Source: Anaerobaca lacustris (lineage in GTDB: Bacteria > Planctomycetota > Phycisphaerae > Sedimentisphaerales > Anaerobacaceae). Taken from it: a DNA stretch of 64,000 nt. This document shows, piece after piece, positions 51,321 through 57,920 of this stretch (position 1 is its first letter; each line of letters begins with the position of its first letter). The notes beneath the pieces are model-generated. The model worked only from the letters and a program-made list of their open reading frames with translations, was not told where the DNA came from and did not search any database. The stretch lies in NCBI RefSeq assembly GCF_030012215.1, contig NZ_JASCXX010000016.1, forward strand, positions 57,062 through 121,061, given 5' to 3'. The position numbers and the translations under genes were made by a program.

Positions 51321-51623
51321 ATGAGCCCGGATCAACTTGGCGGCTGGATCGGTGGCATGCTCGGCGGTGTGCTCGGACTGGCGGGCGGGATCATCGGGAC
51401 GTACTGCGGCATTCGCAACACGAACGGCCCGCGCGAGCGGCGGTTCATGGTCCGTGCGGCGGTCGTTACATGGGTGGCGGTCCTGCTCTTTCTGGCGTTG
51501 CTCTTTTTGCTGCCGAGCCCGTGGCGCTTCCTGCTCTGGATTCCCTACGGCATCCTGCTGCCCGTCGGGATCATCCTGGGCAACCGCCGCCAGCAACAAA
51601 TCCGCCGCGAAGAAGATTTGTAG
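51321..51623 (+). CDS. Small membrane protein
   Basis: A 100-residue protein with AAAGGAG before its ATG. One Gly-rich hydrophobic helix (GGMLGGVLGLAGGIIGTYCG) and a second hydrophobic region (AVVTWVAVLLFLALLFLLPS, WIPYGILLPVGIIL) are separated by a basic loop (NTNGPRERRFMVR). The C-terminus is basic (GNRRQQQIRREEDL). No family is recognised. The stop codon TAG is the first part of a hairpin repeat at 51620-51676. Confidence 0.65.
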   Translation: MSPDQLGGWIGGMLGGVLGLAGGIIGTYCGIRNTNGPRERRFMVRAAVVTWVAVLLFLALLFLLPSPWRFLLWIPYGILLPVGIILGNRRQQQIRREEDL

Positions 51624-51676
51624 GATGGGCTTTAGCCCATGCCGTATCAGCCGCATGGGCTGAAGCCCATCCTACG
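51620..51676. repeat. Hairpin repeat, family D
   Basis: GTAGGATGGGCTTTAGCCCA on the left and GGGCTGAAGCCCATCCTACG on the right, with a nested CATGCC/GCATGG pair. It starts at the stop codon of the membrane protein gene, so it could act as a terminator for both convergent genes. Confidence 0.75.
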
Positions 51677-51732
51677 CGACTCCGGCCACAGCGCCCGTCG
51701 CCGTTTCAGCCAGCCGGCGGTCGCCATGCCGA

Positions 51733-52455
51733 TCAGGCCCAGCACCGCCGCACCCGGAAGCGGAACCACCGAAACCGTCCCTCATGAACCGCGATCGCAT
51801 AGGAGCCCCGTGACAAGACCTCGTAACTCTGCAAACCATCGTAATTGCCATCGAAGCGCTGCCACCATGCTTTCTCGTCATCGAGACTGTACTTGGTGCC
51901 CGACCAGTAGCGCCCATCCTCTTTTAGGTTAATGAAAGGTCCGGTGTTGTTCATGCCATGGCCCGGCTGGGGGTTTGTTCCATCGGTGGCATAATAGCCG
52001 AGGTTGTCAAGGGACACGTAGTACAGGTGCCCCATCTCCGAGTTGACCATATTCCAGCCGCCGTCATAGTCGTGATACCCCGTTTCATCAGGCCCCGCAT
52101 AGCCCCAAACGCCGTCCAGGTTGGCCTTGCTTTCGTCCACAATGGGCTGCCGCCAGCCGGTGGTCCAGTCGATGGTGGTCGTATAGAGCGGGTCCAGATT
52201 GACTGTGAGGCTTGTGCCCAATCCGCTCGCCCAGTTCTCGTGGTCATGCCATGTCCGCGTGGTGCCTCCTATCCGCGCCGGCCTCGTATAGTCCAGCCAG
52301 ACGATGCTTTGGGCGGAGTCGTAGATCAGGTTGTACTCGCCCTCTCCACTTCCATCATCGTAGGTGGCGGTGCCGATGACTATCAGGTCGGCGTGTGTAG
52401 TTGTAGCGGCGAGCAGGGCGGCCAGGGCCCATGCGAATGCGGTTCGTCTCTTCAT
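51733..52455 (-). CDS. PEP-CTERM-type secreted protein with frameshifted sorting tail
   Basis: A 240-residue frame with a signal peptide (AFAWALAALLAATTTHA) and a beta-rich domain (LIVIGTATYDDGSGEGEYNL, YWSGTKYSLDDEKAWWQRFD). In this frame the end after GSYAIAVHEG becomes an unrelated Arg-rich peptide (RFRWFRFRVRRCWA). Shifting by one base after a GAGGG tract gives TVSVVPLPGAAVLGLIGMAT then GWLKRRRALWPES, which is the expected PEP-CTERM tail and would run to 51647. The tail is thus present but out of frame: a mutation, a variable G-tract or a sequencing error. Without it the protein would not be sorted. Confidence 0.75.
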   Translation of the reverse strand: MKRRTAFAWALAALLAATTTHADLIVIGTATYDDGSGEGEYNLIYDSAQSIVWLDYTRPARIGGTTRTWHDHENWASGLGTSLTVNLDPLYTTTIDWTTGWRQPIVDESKANLDGVWGYAGPDETGYHDYDGGWNMVNSEMGHLYYVSLDNLGYYATDGTNPQPGHGMNNTGPFINLKEDGRYWSGTKYSLDDEKAWWQRFDGNYDGLQSYEVLSRGSYAIAVHEGRFRWFRFRVRRCWA

Positions 52456-52723
52456 CGTCGTACCTCCCGCTGCTGTGTGCGGGGTCCCGACGGCTGTCGG
52501 GCTCGCCCCGTACCGTTCGTGGCCCGATGTGGGCTTCGTTGTCGCACAGGCTCGACGGCCTATAACCTCTCTATGTTCCCTATACTGCCACGCGGGCTCT
52601 TGTCAAGCCCTCTCTTTGGTAAACAGGGGTGCCTTGGGGGAGATGGGCAATCTGTATCCCATCCGCAGGAGCGAATGAAAACTCACTCTCATGAAGTTGT
52701 CAAAGAGCGGCGCGTAGGGCGAG

Positions 52724-53173
52724 CTACGAAGCCACCGGCCTGTCAGCGGCCTGAGTTGCATGCTGCTGCCTGACCCAGTCGTAGGCCTCCGGGTCCTTGT
52801 CGGGGGCGCGCGGATCGAACTTGCTCTGGCTGGCCATCAGGGCGATCCGCTGCTCCCACGGGAAGCTCGTGCGGACCTGCCGCCAGAACTCGGCGGCGGT
52901 CACCATGTCGGCAGGCGGCTCCGTTTTGGGCGGCCGGGTCATCGCGTCGGCGGCGATCCGGCGCACCTGCCCCCGGACCAGCCGGATGCTCGGGCGGATC
53001 GGATCGTCGTCGATCTTGTGCTGCCGGACGGCCTGTGTCAGCGTCCCGGCGTCATAGCGGCCCAGTGCCGCATACCAGTCGTTCAGCACAACGCCGTTGA
53101 CCTGCCACGACGGCCATCGCGGCTGCACCTGCTCGGTGAACCAATCGGCAAACTCATGCCTGGTCATCATTGA
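52724..53173 (-). CDS. Small hypothetical protein of the phage-like module
   Basis: A 149-residue protein starting MMTRHEFADWFTEQVQPRWP, with GGAGTTT before the ATG at 53173. It overlaps the previous gene by 20 bases. It contains LNDWYAALGRYDAGTLTQAV, IRPSIRLVRGQVRRIAAD and an acidic C-terminal part (SKFDPRAPDKDPEAYDWVRQ). Size and position after a replication-like protein recall phage replication accessory proteins such as helicase loaders, but there is no motif proof. It is the last gene of the minus-strand module. Confidence 0.55.
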   Translation of the reverse strand, partial: SMMTRHEFADWFTEQVQPRWPSWQVNGVVLNDWYAALGRYDAGTLTQAVRQHKIDDDPIRPSIRLVRGQVRRIAADAMTRPPKTEPPADMVTAAEFWRQVRTSFPWEQRIALMASQSKFDPRAPDKDPEAYDWVRQQHATQAADRPVAS

Positions 53174-53732
53174 GAAACTCCTCTTGCGCCTTGGCCAGCG
53201 CGCAGGCGGCCCGCTGGCGGTCCATTTCCGCGAACGTCGGCAATCCGCCTGTGGCGGACCGAACGCCCGGCCCCGATCCCGAAAAACAAACAGGGGGACC
53301 CTTCTTCTCCTTCTTCTCATTCTTCTCATTCTTGATAGTGGCCGCTTGATGGCCTTCTGTTGGTCGTTTGTTGGCCGGCCGTTGGTCGCTATGCGGGCTG
53401 GCCTGCTCTTCGTTGATGTCGTAAATCGTAATATCGAGAAGGGTTGCGATTGTCCCTCTGTGGGTCGCTTGGAAGCGCGCCAATCCGTATCTTTCCAGGT
53501 GCGCCATGGCGGTTCGGTACTTGCGTCGCGTCAGCCCGCAGGAGGCGTAGTCGCCGATCAGCGCCTGGCCGATCTGGAGGCCGTGGACGTTGAAGTCGTT
53601 CGTCCGCTTGGCGCGGAGGGCGATCTGGGTCAGCAGTTGGAACGCAGGGCCGTCGCGGAGCAGCTCTCGCGTCGCATCGCTGCGCATCAGCTTGATGAAC
53701 CCGCCGGGAATCGCGATCGTGTCGTACGTCAT
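53154..53732 (-). CDS. Replication-initiator-like winged-helix protein
   Basis: A 192-residue protein. It opens MTYDTIAIPGGFIKLMRSDA and has LLRDGPAFQLLTQIALRAKR, IGDYASCGLTRRKYRTAMAH and LERYGLARFQATHRGTIATL, which together look like a winged-helix DNA-binding domain of the sort found in phage and plasmid replication proteins. The middle is linked to a very basic, low-complexity tail (KNEKNEKKEKK). It overlaps the ParB gene by four bases (ATGA) and the next gene by 20 bases, so the module is tightly coupled. Confidence 0.6.
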   Translation of the reverse strand: MTYDTIAIPGGFIKLMRSDATRELLRDGPAFQLLTQIALRAKRTNDFNVHGLQIGQALIGDYASCGLTRRKYRTAMAHLERYGLARFQATHRGTIATLLDITIYDINEEQASPHSDQRPANKRPTEGHQAATIKNEKNEKKEKKGPPVCFSGSGPGVRSATGGLPTFAEMDRQRAACALAKAQEEFLNDDQA

Positions 53733-54397
53733 TGCTCTGCCCTTTCCTGCGTTGCGGGCGGTAGGGGCGAGGCATGCCTCGCCCTTGCCGACGAATCAGC
53801 CGCCAGGCGGGTCAGCGCAGCGGCGCGTCGGGCGGCCTTGGTCGGCTGGTTCGATTGCTCGGCCAGGGCGGTCAGGGCGCTTTCGATAGCCGCGTGCTGC
53901 TCGTCGCTGACGAAGAAGACCATCGGCGTGGCGAACGGGCTTCTCTTGCTCGTTTGCCCTGCGCCGGGCAGGGGCTTGGCGCCGGTGAGCCGTTCCAGTT
54001 GGCCGCGCGTCTGCGGGAGCAATTGCGCCAGCTCGCGGATGGATCGTCGCGCGCGGAGGCGGCGCAGGATCGCGAGCTTGTGGTCGAGGCAGTCGCGTCC
54101 GGTCAGCCGGTTCAGCGTCGCCAGGAGAATGTCCGCCTGCTCGTCGTCGACGTTCCAGACCACCGCCTGGGCCGTCTCGTAGCCGAGGCGGCGCAGGGCC
54201 TCGCAGCGGTGGTGGCCGTGGAGGATCTGGAAGCCGCCGCGCTTGTGCGGGTGTGGCCGGACCACCAGCGGCTCGTAATAGCCGGTGCGTTTGATGTGTC
54301 GCATCAGCTTGCCGAACGCCGCCCGGCTCATCCGATTGGCATGGTCCGGGTGCGGCCACAGCCGCGACAGCGCGATCGTGCGAATCTTCATTGTCAT
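53729..54397 (-). CDS. ParB-like nuclease-domain protein
   Basis: A 222-residue ParB/Sulfiredoxin-fold protein. The N-terminal domain has LSRLWPHPDHANRMSRAAFG, YYEPLVVRPHPHKRGGFQIL and HGHHRCEALRRLGYETAQA, the HGHHR box being the ParB signature. It continues ADILLATLNRLTGRDCLDHK and a helical second half (IRELAQLLPQTRGQLERLTG). A palindromic element near the end adds RARHASPLP. GGAGGC before the ATG at 54397 supports this start rather than one 51 bases upstream that lies in a hairpin repeat. ParB-like proteins of phage-like modules partition DNA or cut it. Confidence 0.82.
   Translation of the reverse strand: MTMKIRTIALSRLWPHPDHANRMSRAAFGKLMRHIKRTGYYEPLVVRPHPHKRGGFQILHGHHRCEALRRLGYETAQAVVWNVDDEQADILLATLNRLTGRDCLDHKLAILRRLRARRSIRELAQLLPQTRGQLERLTGAKPLPGAGQTSKRSPFATPMVFFVSDEQHAAIESALTALAEQSNQPTKAARRAAALTRLAADSSARARHASPLPPATQERAEQ
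53761..53788. repeat. Family A palindromic element (in frame in ParB-like gene)
   Basis: Core GGCGAGGCATGCCTCGCC with GTAGG in front. In the minus-strand reading it gives RARHASPLP close to the ParB C-terminus, without a frame change. Confidence 0.8.
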
Positions 54398-54448
54398 GGG
54401 AATTGGTGCCTCCACTGGTTGATCGTTTAGGTCGTTTGGGTCCTTCAT

Positions 54449-54505
54449 GTCCCTTAGGTCCTACAGATACCGAAAGACCTAAAGGACACAAGGGACCTAA
54501 GGGAC
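54449..54505. repeat. Hairpin repeat F, copy 1
   Basis: Perfect 13-bp arms GTCCCTTAGGTCC (54449-54461) and GGACCTAAGGGAC (54493-54505). A second copy with a shorter loop is at 55471. It lies upstream of the ParB-like gene start and may be a terminator, a binding site or an element. Confidence 0.7.
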
Positions 54506-54531
54506 TTATGCCCTGACGGGCACTACAAACT

Positions 54532-55419
54532 TCATGGCCAAGTCACCTCCAGGGTCGGATGGCGCCAGAGATAGTACATCGGGCGCTGCGTCAGGCGCGT
54601 CAGCAGGTAGCGCGTGCGTTCGAGTCCGCTTGGCATCGTCCGTCGCGTGCCGTGACTCTTGAGAACGCCCTGAATCGCCCGTTCGAGGAATGCGGCCTCG
54701 ACGCTCGGCAGCGTGTCGATTCGCTGCTGAAGGGCCTGCGGATCAATCGGTAGGGGCGAATCGCCATTCGCCCGCGCGTCGATGCCGACGGCGCTAAGCG
54801 CTTCGAGCAGCGTCGCGTGCTCGACACTGGCGCGCGGCGTGAAGGGCTGCATGCCCGCACGCTCGAAGAAGGGATGGACCGCGCCGCAGACGGCCATCGC
54901 CTCGACGAGCGGGACCTCCACGCGGCCGAGCGTCTCGCGCACGAGGCGCGTCGCCAGTCCGATGCCGCGAAAGGGCGGCTCGATCGCCAGGCGCGCGATG
55001 CAGCGGACGTTGCGGTTGAGCAGGGCGAGTTGGCTCTGGCGGTCCAGACCGGCGAACAGGCCGGCGGTGGCGATGCGGCGCATTTCGACGCGGGGGTTGG
55101 GCATGCAATAGACAATCGCTCCGGCCAGCCGGTTCAGCGTGGCCAGCAGAATGTCCGCCTGCTCGTCGTCGACGTTCCAGACCACCGCCTGGGCCGTCTC
55201 GTGGCCGAGGCGGCGCAGGGCCTCGCAGCGGTGGTGGCCGTGGAGGATCTGGAAGCTCCCTCGCTTGTGCGGGTGCGGACGGACGACCAGCGGCTCGTAA
55301 TAGCCGGTGCGTTTGATGTGGCGCATCAGCTTGCCGAACGCCGCCCGGCTCATCCGATTGGCATGGTCCGGGTGCGGCCACAGCCGCGACAACTCGATCT
55401 TGCGAATCTTCATTGTCAT
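54532..55419 (-). CDS. ParB-GNAT chimeric protein
   Basis: A 295-residue fusion. Residues 1 to about 108 are almost identical to the N-terminal ParB part of the downstream gene (MTMKIRKIELSRLWPHPDHA, then HGHHRCEALRRLGHE). After ATLNRLAG the sequence switches to AIVYCMPNPRVEMRRIATAG, identical to the C-terminal half of the acetyltransferase encoded upstream, ending MYYLWRHPTLEVTWP. It therefore arose by tandem duplication across the two genes. The GNAT half has VRCIARLAIEPPFRGIGLAT with the acetyl-CoA loop. Whether the hybrid is active is unknown. A palindromic element is also in frame. Confidence 0.8.
   Translation of the reverse strand: MTMKIRKIELSRLWPHPDHANRMSRAAFGKLMRHIKRTGYYEPLVVRPHPHKRGSFQILHGHHRCEALRRLGHETAQAVVWNVDDEQADILLATLNRLAGAIVYCMPNPRVEMRRIATAGLFAGLDRQSQLALLNRNVRCIARLAIEPPFRGIGLATRLVRETLGRVEVPLVEAMAVCGAVHPFFERAGMQPFTPRASVEHATLLEALSAVGIDARANGDSPLPIDPQALQQRIDTLPSVEAAFLERAIQGVLKSHGTRRTMPSGLERTRYLLTRLTQRPMYYLWRHPTLEVTWP
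54750..54777. repeat. Family A palindromic element (in frame in chimera)
   Basis: Core GGCGAATCGCCATTCGCC, slightly decayed at its centre. In frame it gives ARANGDSPLP in the chimera. Confidence 0.75.
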
Positions 55420-55470
55420 GGGAATTGGTGCCTCCACTGGTTGATCGTTTAGGTCGTTTGGGTCCTTCAT

Positions 55471-55509
55471 GTCCCTTAGGTCCTACAGATACCGAAAGAC
55501 CTAAGGGAC
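55471..55509. repeat. Hairpin repeat F, copy 2
   Basis: Arms GTCCCTTAGGTC (55471-55482) and GACCTAAGGGAC (55498-55509). It is 18 bases shorter than copy 1 in the loop, as if slippage between internal direct repeats had deleted them. Confidence 0.7.
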
Positions 55510-55535
55510 TTGTGCCCTGACGGGCACTACAAACT

Positions 55536-56306
55536 TCATGGCCAGGTTACCTCCAGGGTCGGGTGGCGCCAGAGATAGTACATCGGCCGCTGTGTCAGAC
55601 GCGTCAGCAGGTAGCGCGTGCGTTCGAGTCCGCTTGGCATCGTCCGTCGCGTGCCGTGACTCTTGAGAACGCCCTGAATCGCCCGTTCGAGAAACGCGGC
55701 TTTGGCGTTGTCCAGTGTTTCGATCTGCTGCTGAAGGGCCTGCGGATCAATCGGTAGGGGCGAATCATCATTCGCCCGCGCGTCGATGCCGACGGCGCTG
55801 AGCGCTTCGCGCAGCATCGCGTGCTCGACGCTGGCGCGCGGGGCGAAGGGCTGCATGCCCGCACGCTCGAAGAAGGGATGGACCGCGCCGCAGACGGCCA
55901 TCGCCTCGACGAGCGGGACCTCCACGCGGCCGAGCGTCTCGCGCACGAGGCGCGTCGCCAGTCCGATGCCGCGAAAGGGCGGCTCGATCGCCAGGCGCGC
56001 GATGCAGCGGACGTTGCGGTTGAGCAGGGCGAGTTGGCTCTGGCGGTCTAGACCGGCGAACAGGCCGGCGGTGGCGATGCGGCGCATTTCGACGCGGGGG
56101 TTGGGCATGCAATAGACAATCGCTCCCGCCGGCCGCGTGCCGAACGCCCCGAGCGGCTGCTTCGGACGCAGCAGGAACACCGCCTTGACCGCACGCGGCT
56201 TCTCGTTGCGATAGTGATACGCCGCCAGCGGCGCATAATCCGCCGCCTCGCCCGCGACCACCTCCAACGCCGCATGCAGAGAACAGCGCTGCGATTGTGG
56301 ATTCAT
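55536..56306 (-). CDS. GNAT acetyltransferase, partner of the ABC ATPase
   Basis: A 256-residue GNAT-like protein. AGAGGAGG lies before the ATG at 56306. It has ADYAPLAAYHYRNEKPRAVK, AIVYCMPNPRVEMRRIATAG, and VRCIARLAIEPPFRGIGLAT with RLVRETLGRV (acetyl-CoA binding). In other organisms such a domain is fused to an ABC ATPase (COG2401, ABC-type ATPase fused to a predicted acetyltransferase); here the two are separate neighbouring genes. An upstream frame overlaps the ATPase stop by four bases (ATG at 56498) and would include a family C repeat, so the original start may have been displaced. Confidence 0.75.
   Translation of the reverse strand: MNPQSQRCSLHAALEVVAGEAADYAPLAAYHYRNEKPRAVKAVFLLRPKQPLGAFGTRPAGAIVYCMPNPRVEMRRIATAGLFAGLDRQSQLALLNRNVRCIARLAIEPPFRGIGLATRLVRETLGRVEVPLVEAMAVCGAVHPFFERAGMQPFAPRASVEHAMLREALSAVGIDARANDDSPLPIDPQALQQQIETLDNAKAAFLERAIQGVLKSHGTRRTMPSGLERTRYLLTRLTQRPMYYLWRHPTLEVTWP
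55754..55781. repeat. Family A palindromic element (in frame in GNAT gene)
   Basis: Core GGCGAATCATCATTCGCC. In frame it gives ARANDDSPLP. The copy at 54750 in the chimera was presumably duplicated from this one (or the reverse). Confidence 0.8.
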
Positions 56307-56327
56307 CCGCGTGGCAGCCTCCTCTTC

Positions 56328-56465
56328 TTTGTCATCCTGAGCGGAGCGCAGCGCAGTCGAAGAGCCTGCCCTGAGTCTGCCGAAGGGATCTGGCCATAGA
56401 CCAGATGCACGCCTCGTCGCAGCCAGATTCCTCCGCTCCGCTTCGCTTCGGTCGGAATGACAAAG
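56328..56465. repeat. Family C element at the 5' end of the GNAT gene
   Basis: About 138 bp from TTTGTCATCCTGAGCGGAG to CGGTCGGAATGACAAAG. It lies in the open frame between the ATPase stop and the GNAT start, so it was accepted without a stop codon. Confidence 0.75.
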
Positions 56466-56494
56466 TCGTGGTGTGGTTGTGGTTTGCCTCAAGG

Positions 56495-57145
56495 TCATGA
56501 TCGCCTCGCTGTCCTGTAGACCACCTGCGCGGGGCTGGTGAAATCCTTGGTGACGATCGCGTCGGGGGCGAGGTCCATGAGGATGTCGTCCCGGCTGGTG
56601 GCGACGATCAGCGTCGCGCCCGCCCGTCGGGCGAAGCGGGCGGCGTTGAAGGCCGTCGTCACGGCGGTGATGCGGTCGAGGTTCGAGCAGAACTCGTCGG
56701 CGAAGACGAACGGCCTGCCCGACGCCAGCGCCCTGGCCAGGCGGAATCGCAGCTTCTGCCCGTCGCTCAGCACGCTGGGCCGGGTGAGCATCGCGTAGAC
56801 CGCCCCCATACCGGCGGCGGTGAGCAGTTGCAGGCTGGCGACGAGGTTGTCGTCGAAGCAGTCGATCACGGTCCGGTCGTCGGGCAGCTCGATCTCGTCG
56901 AGGTTGATCCGCTCGGCCTCAGGCGTGCGCTGCTCGATCTCGCGCAGCAGCACGCTCTTGCCCGAGCCCGACGGGCCGGTGATGGCGACGATGTCACCGG
57001 GCTCGATGCGGACCTCGCACTGGTGCACCGGCCCGGCCTCGGCGATCCGGTCGAGCGTCAGGCCGAACATGCGGGCCAGGCGCGCGACCCTCTCGCTGAC
57101 GGGCCCGGTCCAGCCGAACTGCTTCGTCACATGGTAGGTGGTCAT
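56495..57145 (-). CDS. ABC-type ATPase (COG2401-like)
   Basis: A 216-residue soluble ATPase. GGGAGG precedes the ATG at 57145. Walker A is VAITGPSGSGKSVLL (Gly57-Ser64), the signature is VLSDGQKLRFRLARAL and Walker B is FVFADEFCSNLD (Asp150, Glu151). The H-loop region reads IVATSRDDILMDL, lacking the usual His. It has no membrane part, so it is not a transporter. The neighbouring GNAT protein completes what is one fused protein elsewhere. Function of this family is unknown. Confidence 0.82.
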   Translation of the reverse strand: MTTYHVTKQFGWTGPVSERVARLARMFGLTLDRIAEAGPVHQCEVRIEPGDIVAITGPSGSGKSVLLREIEQRTPEAERINLDEIELPDDRTVIDCFDDNLVASLQLLTAAGMGAVYAMLTRPSVLSDGQKLRFRLARALASGRPFVFADEFCSNLDRITAVTTAFNAARFARRAGATLIVATSRDDILMDLAPDAIVTKDFTSPAQVVYRTARRS

Positions 57146-57226
57146 CGGCAAACCTCCCTTTCTATTGCGGACTTCGGATTGCGGATTCGCTGCCATCCGC
57201 GAATTCACTGTTGCTTGTCGTCCTGG

Positions 57227-57254
57227 CGAAGGGCGACGCATGCGTCGCCCCTAC
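57227..57254. repeat. Family A palindromic element
   Basis: Core GGCGACGCATGCGTCGCC, then CCTACGGCG. It lies between the ATPase and double-HTH genes. Confidence 0.8.
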
Positions 57255-57268
57255 GGCGTTCGCAATAA

Positions 57269-57721
57269 TCAGGCGGTGGCATTGTGTTGTCCTTTCCGGG
57301 TTTCGCGGGCGGCGAGGCGTCGGGCTTTGCGGATGACGCTTCGCACGCGGTAGGCGTTGATGTTGCGGCGTTGACAGATCTGGGCGACCGAGCGGCCGCG
57401 CACCAGATGGTCGCGAAGGATCGCCAGCTCGCCGACGTCGAACCGACGCCGGTGACGCAGGCAGTGGAAGAAGGTCTCGTCGGTCAGCCGGTCCACGATC
57501 CGACGGAGCTGCCGGGCCACTGTGCTCGGATTGGCGCCGGTCAGCCGGGCGATCTGACGGACGCTGCGACCGCTGTCGAGGTACGTCTCCAGCAGTGCCC
57601 GATCGACCCCAGCCAGAAGACCCGCCCGCATCCGCAGCACCTCGACGAGGTCGCGGCCCGACGCCCGTCGGCATGAAGCACTGTTCTGTATCGATCTATC
57701 GACCATCGACAACATTGTCAT
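57269..57721 (-). CDS. Double helix-turn-helix protein, first gene of the module
   Basis: A 150-residue protein with two HTH segments: LLETYLDSGRSVRQIARLTG with ANPSTVARQLRRIV, and LRDHLVRGRSVAQICQRRNI with NAYRVRSVIRKARRL. Both look like sigma-70 region 4 or homeodomain-like units. It could be a regulator or a small DNA-packaging-type protein. The start is an ATG at 57721 without a clear ribosome-binding site; internal ATG codons are possible. It is the farthest-upstream gene of the minus-strand module. Confidence 0.65.
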   Translation of the reverse strand: MTMLSMVDRSIQNSASCRRASGRDLVEVLRMRAGLLAGVDRALLETYLDSGRSVRQIARLTGANPSTVARQLRRIVDRLTDETFFHCLRHRRRFDVGELAILRDHLVRGRSVAQICQRRNINAYRVRSVIRKARRLAARETRKGQHNATA

Positions 57722-57920
57722 CTGACCATACTAAAACGTCAAGAGGGTTGTTGGATATTTGTGTAATATTCTGTTGAGTTGGCGACGGCTGCATCTCTTC
57801 CGCCCGGCGGTGTTATGCAGATAAGCAACTTACAGGAAAGCACTTGCGTCCGTCGGGGTTTTCGGGCAGTCTCGAGGAAGATTTTTGTCTGTAGCGGCGT
57901 TTTTTTGCGGGAGGTGAACG

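Noticed and set aside
54398..54448. Upstream ATG for the ParB-like gene (MKDPNDLNDQPVE)
   Set aside because: The stretch begins next to the hairpin repeat, while a GGAGGC ribosome-binding site and the conserved ParB start fit the inner ATG.
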